Below the pieces are notes generated by a model. It searched no databases. It saw only the letters and a program-made list of their open reading frames with translations, and was not told the DNA's origin. 30,874 nucleotides of DNA from Cyclospora cayetanensis (taxonomy: Eukaryota; Apicomplexa; Conoidasida; Eucoccidiorida; Eimeriidae). Location of the stretch: positions 1 to 30,874 of the forward strand of contig NW_020312244.1 in assembly GCF_002999335.1 (NCBI RefSeq). Direction: 5' to 3'. Shown here piece after piece: positions 1 through 8,495 of the stretch; within the stretch, counting starts at the first letter, position 1; each line of letters begins with the position of its first letter. Made by a program: the position numbers and the translations under genes.

Positions 1-399
1 ATGTGTATATGTATAGAGTATGTACATGTGAATATGCATATATTATATATGTGAATATGTATAGAGTATATATGTGAATGTGTATAGAGTATATATGTGA
101 ATATGCATATAACATATGTGTATATGTGTGTATTTGTGTATGTGTGTTTTCTCTTTGCGAACCGCGCCTCTGTGAGCGGCCATGGGATGCGCTGTAGCAG
201 GGCAGCCTAAGTCGGAAGCAAACTTTCGCTTGCTTCCTCGACAAGTGTTTTGCTGTGTTGGTCGTGTGTTTGTATGGCAGAGTCTGCCTGTCTGTGTCAT
301 ACGGACGATCTCTCCCTCTGTATAGGTCGCAGGATGCATGTCTGTCTTTACGTGCGTGTATGTGCATGTGCGTGTGTTGCTCCCTCCCCGCCTCCTCAG
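1..399. repeat. Imperfect TA/TG-rich repeats in a COX5B intron
   Basis: Positions 1-140 are an imperfect repeat of units like gtgaatatgtatagagtata, grading into TG-rich sequence up to about 150. The stretch ends with a pyrimidine-rich acceptor (cctcctcag, 391-399) directly before a COX5B exon, so it is read as intron. The upstream COX5B exons were not found and probably lie outside the window. Confidence 0.6.
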
Positions 400-1107
400 A
401 ATCGTAGGCTGCACTGGCGGTACAGGCGAGAACGAGCACTACCCCTTGTGGTTCCGCTGCCGTGAAGGCTTTCTGTATCGTTGCGGAGAATGCGATCAAA
501 TATTCATGCATGTTCGAGTTCTTTACTCTCTTCCCGATGGGAAGGATCCGTTCCCGCTTGATCCGGATGTACGTACGGCTTTGTATTCTGCTGAGGAGGC
601 TGTAAAGGGCTGCTTGTGGCGACGTTTTTCGTTAAGAAGCAGAACGCGAGAGGGCGCCTGCACGGGGGCAGCATGCTCAGGCGGACGTATATAGGGCGCT
701 GAGGGATGGTCGTTATAGCAGTGGCAGTGAGGGGTGTGCACTTGCTGATGCTTGCTGCAGGTGAGCGACGTGTTCAGCCTCTCTGCGCTCGAAAAGGCAC
801 AGCGGCAGTGGAATAGTGGGGAGTATATCATGTGGCCGACAGGGGAGGAGGCCTACAGCCGGCTGTTTCTGCAGGGTGAGAATTATCGTAACCTCTGCCA
901 CTCTGCGTAGTGTAGCCTTCCAGACTGCATGGGGTCGTTTCTGCGCTCATACGCGTGCCCAGCGGTCTGTCGGGTGTGCCGCTAGACAAGGGGGCTTGGC
1001 TCTTTCTGCGAGGCATTTTCGAGGGTGGGAACAATGCGTGCGATGCAGGCAAGCTGGGCAACACCGTGCCGGAGCAGCTCGCTGAGGAGCTTAAGGCTGT
1101 AGAGTGA
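400..1107 (+). CDS. COX5B: Cytochrome c oxidase subunit Vb, 3' three exons
   Basis: A nuclear-encoded, zinc-binding subunit of mitochondrial complex IV. Exons deduced: 400-601, 761-875 and 1049-1107 (TGA at 1105-1107); phases agree at both junctions (0, then 1). The first exon reads [18 protein letters not shown], then a Cys-containing stretch and [10 protein letters not shown], which is the subunit Vb zinc knuckle (C-x2-C plus upstream Cys). The second exon reads [16 protein letters not shown] and the third ends [14 protein letters not shown]. Donors are GTAAAG and GTGAGA; acceptors are ctgcag and gatgcag. The mitochondrial presequence and N-terminal exons are missing because the gene runs off the left edge. 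Identity rests on the knuckle and flanking family pattern and is secure; the exact exon ends are inferred. Confidence 0.9.
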
Positions 1108-2921
1108 GCACGCGTGCTCTCCACCAAGCCATAAATGCCGCACATTCGAAGAGCCGTTTTGAAGCGCTTCGCAGAGGGCGTGAAAGACGATTTCCTATCT
1201 GCATCCTCGAAGACAGCACCAGGAACACAGTCTTTTGCTTACAGTCGCTACGTGGTATCTGGGGTTTTAAGGTTTACAAAGGCCTTGTCTGCCAATAGTC
1301 TAGGGGCCAAAAAATACGCAGGGGCGAGAAAATACATGGCAGACACACCTCCTCTGCATAGCCTGAAGAGACAGAGGCACCCGTGCAGACTGTAGGGTCA
1401 GGCAGAGGAGGTAGGCGTGAGCGAAGCAAGCTTTAGAAAGAACGCAAAGAAATAACTCGCGAGGCTGCAGTGATCTGTGGCGGTCCACGAACCCTTGACG
1501 GTTTCATACCCCCTAAGGCACGCAGCGCTTTTTTGCAGTCTGCTCTTTCTCCCTCATTCAGTCTCACGCCACCAGCGCGGGGTGTACGTACACCCCAGGG
1601 CCTGCTGCCGCACCTGTCTGCTGCCGAGAGAACAGGAAAACACGAAGTGTGGCACTGGCCGTGTTCAGATGACGCCAACGACCCGCGTTCGCAAGCGTCC
1701 ATGACCAGCTGTCACACACACTGAGTGTAAAGACGCGTCCAGCCCCTCTTGTGCATGCATGTATACTTGCATGCGGCTATGCCTCCGCAGCGCACTGGGA
1801 GTGTGTGTACGCTCTAGTCCTTTGCCCCTGACTGTGTAATGAATGCGTGACTTCTATCTCATGCGGTTTCCCGCAGTTTGCTTATCTTTGTGCTTCTGCA
1901 CAGGGTTGCATGCAGCCGCCTGGCCGGGTCTAATTCTAGCTGTCTGCCTACACACAGCTACAGGAAGAAGCTCAGTGCAGGCTCTTAAAATGCCGACTCC
2001 AGTCGTGCACGTCTATGAGCCGCCTCAGGCTCTCTCGTAACTGCCTGTGCTGTGCATTGCTGGTCTGTAGTCCCCTTCACCTGCCTCGCTGAGGCGGCAC
2101 CAGCTGTCGCTGCAGAGTAGCAGCAGCAAGCCTGACGGCTATGAAAACTTCACCTCATGTGTTTTCCAGGAGCTACGCGCTCTACTTTTGTCATTACGGA
2201 AAAACCCAGGGGCGTCGCCAGAAGTGTGCACCACACGTGGAAATGGGCCATGCGGCGCATGTACACCTTGAACTTCCTCAAAGAATAGACTATGCGAATA
2301 AAAACCACAGAGAGAAGCTTTCTCAATGAGGCGCGTGCCGCAGGACCAGGCGACAGGAAGAGCGACGCATAGAAGGATGCAAGAAACGCTGTAACTTACT
2401 GCTGCACGCAAACAGTATCGCCCCAGCTACGAAGAAAATATACACGAATACGATGAGTCCGTGGTCTCTACAATGATGCGTCGGACACTGCACATACATG
2501 TGGTGTATGGACGTATGGAGTTGCCCATGCTTGCTGTACAGACACAAGGAGCTGTACTGAGACGAACTCGGAAACTCAGAGCATGCATGCAAACAAATAT
2601 ATACATACATGCAATGTATTTACATATATAACTAAATATATATGTGCATATGCGGCAACCTAAGGCCTATTTACTGTAGTATCCAGGCATCCCCATGCGC
2701 AAAGAAAGCTACACTTGAGTACGCATGTGTATGAAAGATACATAGGTATGTGATCAATAGTGGACTTGCATAGAATGTAAATGTACATATGTATACATAC
2801 AGTTCAAAGACTTGCATCCATATGTACAGGCAAAAATAGGATACCCCACAGCGTTGCAGATGAAAATCAGATATATACATAATTTCATATTATGAATGTG
2901 CGCGCACTCACGCGTAATATA

Positions 2922-2969
<48 letters not shown>

Positions 2970-3614
2970 TGTGCGCACATGCATAGATACGGCATGATCG
3001 CGCATGCTGTGCATTAAGCAACTTGCATGTGGATGCAATGGGAGTGCAGATTTGACGAATTGCCCATGTGTTTTCCCCTAGGCCGCAGAAAGAAGAGAGT
3101 AAATCATCATTTGCTGCTTTCCCCGTGCAGAGGATGACGATAACCCGATACAGAGAAGCAGTGAACACCTGCATGAATCAGCAAACAAACGCGAGAAAAG
3201 CAACAGCAACACGAGCACGCAAGGACTTTTGCATGCAACTCAGCAGCTGTCCGCTGTACATACACACAAGAGCGCTGCGCGCCTACGGGGCTTGCAGTCC
3301 ACAGAAGCGTCCCTACAGCAGCTTGCGTCATCACGACGTCCCGTGAATGCATGCAAGCGGATCTCTGCGGCGACAGAGAGTGTGCATGCATGCATGCTCC
3401 TCTTTCTGCATAATATGCCCCTGAAATGAGCACGCTCTCAGACTGCTGCATGACTGAGCAAGCTGAATCCATGCTAGGCGACTAGCGTCTAGACACGCTT
3501 TTGCGCGTGTTGCAGGAGGCCACTACACACACAGAGCTGAAGGGCCGTGGCGTCTCCAGGGCGAATGTGCATGCACCACAGCAGCAGTTTGCAGCTCCTC
3601 CCTTTGTGCTGCTG
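1108..3614. other. Convergent intergenic region, no gene seen
   Basis: This 2.5 kb lies between the 3' ends of COX5B (+) and the mitochondrial carrier (-). Short open frames occur on both strands but none shows a domain, codon bias or usable splice context. It holds several GCATGC/TGCATGCA copies (for example near 1750, 2583, 3350 and 3380-3393) and a (TA)n tract. Confidence 0.5.
2916..2968. repeat. (TA)n microsatellite
   Basis: About 50 bases of nearly pure TA, interrupted once by TG, flanked by gtgcgcgcac on the left and gtgcgcac on the right. Confidence 0.95.
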
Positions 3615-4494
3615 CTACACTCCGAGGGCGTCTTGTAACAGCTTCGCACCAGACACCATAAAAAGTGTCTGCCAAACACCTAATCCCAAGCGTGGCACGA
3701 TGCCCCGTAGAAGTGCCTGGAAGCCTTCCGCTTTTACAATTTGACGCATCACCTGAAGGCGTCCGTAAGAGCCAAGCACAGCAGCAGCAACGCAGCAAGC
3801 CTGCTTATTACGTGCAGTCGCAAGAGCCTAGGCAGAGAGGCAGCAAGACACCACGAAAGAATAGGCAGAGAGGCAGCAAGACACCACGAAAGAATAGGCA
3901 GAGAGGCAGCAAGACACCACGAAAGAGTAGGCAGAGAGACAGCAAGACACCACGAAAGAATAGGCAGAGAGACAGCAAGACACCACGAAAGAATAGGCAG
4001 AGAGACAGCAAGACACCACGAAAGAATGGGCAGAGACAGCGTGGCGTGGAGGGGTCCCCCTAGGAAGGGCGAAAGGAAGCCGTGCAAGGCACTAGCAGGC
4101 AGACGAAGGGAGGGGGGGAGACGCAGTTTTGACACGAATGAGACAAGTTGGGGGAGGGGGAGGGGGCCACAAATACCAAACTTCTTGCGCACTCGGATAA
4201 TATTTTCTCTAGGTTGCCCCTCTGCAGCAGCGCTCTGCATTTGAATCCGTGCAACTTCGAAGGGCTGGTTCCATGTGGCCAGTGCGCCTCCCTACAGCCA
4301 CAGGGATACCCTCTCACAGAACACATCCTGAACTCGAGACCATTGCTACCTCATCTGAGCATGCAGCAAGGGCAGCCCTCTCATCAAGCGTCACAGGAAA
4401 GAAAAAAGGCAGAAATAGCAGCAGAAACAGCAGCAGATGGACGTACAACGCATCCGCTGAGGAGTTCTTCGGCAACGGTGAGCTTGAGGGCCGC

Positions 4495-4548
<54 letters not shown>

Positions 4549-5843
4549 AATGCTCTTCCTGTTAAGCAGCCACGTTCGAAACATCTCGGTAAATCCCTGG
4601 CGAGATGCCCAATTCGTCATTTGTCGGAGAGCAATGGCAGAGCCTCCCGGATACAGTCCCTGAGGCGAATTTCCAGACACACTCGCACAAGGTCTAAATC
4701 TTGCAGCCGACGCGTGGCAGCCTTTCCCCCCTTCTCCCCCCTTCGCGCAGCTTGTGGGAAAGGCAGCTGCGCCGTCCTCAGCCAATAAAAGCATGGGAGC
4801 TTGCAGCAGCAGCAGCAGCAGCAGTAGAGCCAGCGGCAGCATCAGGAGCGTTTGCTGTCTTCCTCTCATCGAGGCCAGCAACGCCGCAGCGACAGTGCTT
4901 GCAAACCACGCAATAAGAGCCACAACTCTTCTCCTACCCACCCTTCCGTTGGTGTTGCTGCCGCTGCGGCAGCAGCACCAACGGGAGAAACACGTGGAGC
5001 GTGGGTGGGCGTAAGCTTACACGGATGCCGTGTGTCTTTAAAATACTCCGAAATTTTTCCGAAATTTTGACCCCCTCCTCGCCCGTCACAAGTGCCGTGA
5101 CGGCAAATGTGCAGGGCCCCATAACGAGCGTTTGGCATGCGCCTCCTCCAGCTCCAGCGATAAATCCAGCGTAGCTGTTGGACAGCTCTAGGGAGCGACA
5201 TGCCTTCAGCAACGTCTCCTGAAAAGCGGCACAGTTTCACAGGGGAGTCTCAGCAGGGGACGCAGATCAGAGAGACAGAGAGGTGCGAAAAGGGCAAGGA
5301 ACGGCGGCAGGAGCCACGAACGCCACGGCAACCCCGCATAAGTGTCTCAACGGCAATGGATTATCACAGCTAGCTAGCAGTCCACAGCTTTACAAGTACC
5401 TTGCTATAGAGAAGGACTGCACCCTTCGAAGCACTTTCCAGAAGCTTCGCCGACGTTCCTTGCCAAAATCCCCCCAAGCCACGGGATCTCCAAATCGACG
5501 AGAACGCCTCCAATGTGCCTTCGCTTCTGTGTCTGCGCATGCACCCCGGATAACGGCAGCCCTTAAACGCGAGATGCTGGAAACGCCACGCTCTGGCCTT
5601 TTTAATCGCCATATGGGCCTATGCATCGTCGACCTGTGCATGCGTGTCGGTGTTTGTGCGCCTTTGCGCATACACGTAGACCTTCCTCCAGCATGCATGC
5701 GACACATGTAAGCTATGCAACGACAACCTGCATGCCAGAAAAGCCCCAACACAAAGCCGCTCGCAAGTACCTGCCCATGCGCGTCTTCCAGACTTCAAAA
5801 GGCATCCCCAGAGTCGCTGCCTCCACGCACTGCAACGCTGCCC
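3615..5843 (-). CDS. Mitochondrial carrier (SLC25) protein, 5' end unresolved
   Basis: A solute carrier of the mitochondrial inner membrane. Exons deduced on the minus strand: 5843-5771, 5526-5400, 5218-5021, 4659-4447, 4291-4193 and 3752-3615 (TAG 3617-3615), all phase-matched, giving 281 codons plus an unlocated N-terminal exon. The three-repeat carrier signature is visible: LGMPFEVWKTRMG (P-x-E-x-x-K, repeat 1), GLGGFWQGTSAKLLESASKG, AGFIAGAGGGACQTLVMGP (repeat 2), ALRQMTNWASR, then ALATWNQPFEVARIQMQ (repeat 3) and LLRGIVPRLGLGVWQTLF. The ALRQMTNW stretch recalls the yeast Yhm2 citrate/oxoglutarate carrier group; that substrate assignment is inference. A 16-residue Gln run interrupts the loop between repeats 2 and 3. 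The donor of the fifth exon, GTGCGC at 4192, is weaker than the others. Confidence 0.92.
3830..4040. repeat. 33-bp minisatellite, about six copies
   Basis: The unit begins aggcagagaggcagcaagac and continues accacgaaagaat; six copies run 3830-4027 with a degenerate partial after. It lies in the last intron of the carrier gene (4192-3753). Because 33 is divisible by 3 it produces repetitive open frames on both strands; these are taken as non-coding. Confidence 0.93.
4498..4547. repeat. (CTG)16 triplet run encoding poly-Gln on the minus strand
   Basis: A pure CTG run on the + strand gives 16 consecutive CAG (Gln) codons in the fourth resolved exon of the mitochondrial carrier. It is in frame and inside an exon whose both borders are phase-consistent. 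Confidence 0.95.
4946..4984. repeat. 19-bp inverted repeat with 1-base loop
   Basis: Left arm ccgttggtgttgctgccgc (4946-4964) and right arm gcggcagcagcaccaacgg (4966-4984) pair with one mismatch. It sits in the carrier intron 5020-4660. It could form a stable hairpin in DNA or pre-mRNA; no function is known. Confidence 0.85.
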
Positions 5844-7024
5844 CTGCGTCACACGCCCAAGCGCCGCATAGACTGCAAGCGTCACGAATTCCGTAAATTC
5901 CTCTTAAAGGCCACCATGACAAGGAATACGCGGTCGAGGAGGGGCACTTGCGCTGGCTAGTAGCTCATTGCAGCTTACCACTAGCCAAGTCTTGAGGACC
6001 GCCAGCTTTGTGATTGACCATTGTGCGGAGCTGGTGCTGCAGCTTTCCGTCTACGCGTGAGCTTCCAGGTTGGTGCCGGAGAAGCTGCCTTCTGGTAAGT
6101 GCCCTGACTGCCTTGGTGCAGCTGCTGAGGTGCTCTGTGCAGCAGCATGCGTGTCTCTCTCATCGAAGGCAAAGCGTGTGGCTAGACTACTAGCTTACAC
6201 CCGAGTGCGAGAGCAAGGCACTGGAGGACCCAGCAATAACAGTTTACGCATGCCCGGCTTGCTGCTCCCCAGAGCGCGGCAGCAGCTTCCTCGACTCTCG
6301 CAGCGGGGATGCTCTTGCCCCCAAGTTGCCGATGCTGTGTTGCGCATGCATGCAGTGAGGACGAAAGGCCCTCTTATGACATCGGGAGCATGCACACCAC
6401 CACTCTTGCGATGCCTGCGTCTGCTGCGGGAAAGTTTTCCTGCGCCGGACGACGCTGCGTGAGGTGTTGTGGCAGACGGGAGAAACAGCCAGTCTCTCAT
6501 GACCGGCGAATCAACTTCCTGGTAAGTTTGCAGGCAATTAATTTGCTGAAACGCAATCCCGCGTCCCCGGTTCCTATCGCCCTCCTCTGCCCGCCCTGGA
6601 AAGCCGAATCGCGCTCGAGAGTTTCGGGTGTCTCGCGAGGTACACCAGGTACCAGTCTTTCAGCTCGAAAAAAATGAATAAACTGCAGGCAAAACAAAAG
6701 ACGGTACGGCATGCAGCTACCGAAAAGAAGCAGTAAATTCCATGACTCCAGATCGTCAAACCACTGGCAACGAGCACACTCGTGCCGCCTGAGTCGCCTT
6801 CAACGCTGCCACAGTTTCGGGTTGTCCGCACGTATAGATGGCTCTTTTGATGCTATTTTTTATTTGGCGTCCTTTCTAGAAGACTGGTTCTGTTTCTACG
6901 GCGGATTCCGGCGACAGAACCTCCTGCGCTGCTGCACGGGCCGCTGCCGACGCGGCAAAGTAGAGGCACCCGTTCGTTCCTCTGCTGAACTGTTCGGGAG
7001 CCGCTGAGTCTCCGAAGCAGTCAA
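5844..7024. other. Divergent 5' region between the carrier and the OB-fold gene
   Basis: The missing first exon of the mitochondrial carrier and both promoters should lie here. Several short minus-strand open frames exist (for example 6500-6195 and 7058-6876), but none could be joined to the 5843 acceptor with a supporting motif. No promoter element is recognised. Confidence 0.45.
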
Positions 7025-8224
7025 ATGGAATCGCAGCTGCAGGCAACTGCTGCGTCATCAGATGCTGCGTCTGGGGGCGGCTTCAACAGGTACTGCTCAG
7101 CAGAAGCCGCGCCATCAGAAGGGGCGACACGGCCAGGAGAGGCGCCACGATCAAGCGAAACGGCACTCTTAGGAGAGGCAATAGCGCAATCGCGAGAAAC
7201 AGCACGATCAGCAGAGGCAGCGCCGTCAGGCGAAGGCACACAATTAGGAGCAGCAAGCGCAGATGCCACGAGCAATCTCTTCGGGGCCGCTGCGCCACCA
7301 CATGCAAGTTCTGGCTTCAGCGTATCTGTGCCGGATGACACACGACCGGCTCCTGCAACAAACGTGGCAGCAGCCAGCGTCGGACAAACCGCAGCTGCGG
7401 CTACAGCTGCTTCGGCAGCAGCTGCTGCAGCTGGCGTGGCGCCTTTTGCGTTGGTTCGAGATTTGTTGCCGCAGCGGGGATGCTGTTGCTGCTCTGTGCA
7501 AGTCCTAGGCTTTGCCTCTGACAGTCTAAGGCGACAGCCCTCAGGTAACCAGAAAGCTCTGTGTGCACCCGCATATCTCTCGTGCAAGCACGCAACAAGC
7601 CACTCGCCTCCCTTCTGAACTATGCGCAGAGGCGCGAGCGTGGGGGTTGCGTGGCTGCAGGAGCACTCGTGAGGACCACTGAGGTCCTCGTCGGAGATGA
7701 GACGGGAGTCGTCTTGCTGCTCGTCCAGTCAGATCGCCATCGCCGTCTCTGCCAGGTAGCCGCTTTGACGAGCCAGGAGGGGTGCCTTTTGCAAGAGCAC
7801 AGCCTTCTTTTTTGTCGAGCGGCGAGTAGCGAGGCGGAGTGTTGTAGTAGCGAGGCGGAGTGTTGGGGTCAGGGGGGAGGGGGAACAGCGGGCAGTCAGA
7901 AGAAGTCACGCCACGCTTACGGGCACCTTGCCACGGGGAAGAGGGGCAGGGGGTCTAGACCTCTTGGTGTTGGCTCTTGATTTGACTTGCGTTCTGCTTC
8001 AGCCGGGTTCCACCGTCTTGCTGCTGAACGCACTTGTTTGCTGCGTTGCTGGATTCGTCTGCCTCCGCCTCCCACGAGGAGACACTGCGGCGATTCTTCC
8101 TGCTGTCTCCTTGGCGGTGACCTCGCCGCTACTGAACGGTTGCAGGTCGCTTTTGCCTCCCCAGCTGCTGCTGCGGCAAGCGACGCCGCTGCCTACTCCC
8201 ATCAAGCTGGAAACTCCCTCATAG
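7025..8224 (+). CDS. OB-fold nucleic-acid-binding protein with Ala-rich N-terminus
   Basis: Exons deduced: 7025-7544, 7661-7755 and 8003-8224, phase-matched, 278 residues. Residues 1-140 are low-complexity Ala/Ser/Glu with no domain. From about residue 145 the order APFALVRDLLPQRGCCCC, then VRTTEVLVGDETGVVLLL (residues about 177-194), then PGSTVLLLNALV and CLRLPRGD follows the single OB-fold of the plant At4g28440-like and SOSS-B group (strand, VGDETG turn, PG-x-x-V-x-L-x-N-A strand). That family binds single-stranded nucleic acid. Donors are GTAACC and GTAGCC; acceptors are ggctgcag and gcttcag. The ATG at 7025 has a good context (tcaaATGG). The C-terminus is uncertain: a second frame remains open to about 8301 and a very short intron could switch into it. 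The normal family tail is not recognisable. Confidence 0.72.
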
Positions 8225-8495
8225 TGCCGGCGGATGCGCCACAAGACACGCAACATGTGCTGCTGCTGCGGCAGCGTTTAGGAGTAGAGCTCTGTAGGTA
8301 GCAGCCCGCGAGATCTCGCTCTGTTGGGGGAGAGACAGAAAGAGAGAGGAAAAAGAAAGAGCACTCCGGAGCTTTCTTTTCGCGGCACCTTTCTAAATAA
8401 AGTCACACATTCTGCAAGACTTCTAGGGCACGCGAGAGCCAGCTCCGGCAGCTGGTTCTCGCGTCATCCGCCGCTGCTCCTCCCGCCTGCTGTAC
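8225..8495. other. Short convergent gap between OB-fold and subtilisin genes
   Basis: Only 271 bases separate the two stop codons (8224 on +, 8496 on -). If the OB-fold gene uses its alternative tail, the gap shrinks to about 195 bases, so 3' untranslated regions probably overlap as antisense transcripts. Confidence 0.5.

Noticed and set aside
1843..2040. Small + frame with a signal-peptide-like N-terminus
   Set aside because: Hydrophobic start but no splice partner, no family and ordinary non-coding surroundings; not enough to call a gene.
3741..4244. Basic repeat protein on + (33-bp units)
   Set aside because: It lies antisense in an intron between two solid carrier exons and is open only because the unit is a multiple of three.
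7021..7587. Minus-strand Ala-rich frame opposite the OB-fold first exon
   Set aside because: The + strand frame connects by phase to recognisable OB-fold exons; the minus frame is its GC-rich shadow.
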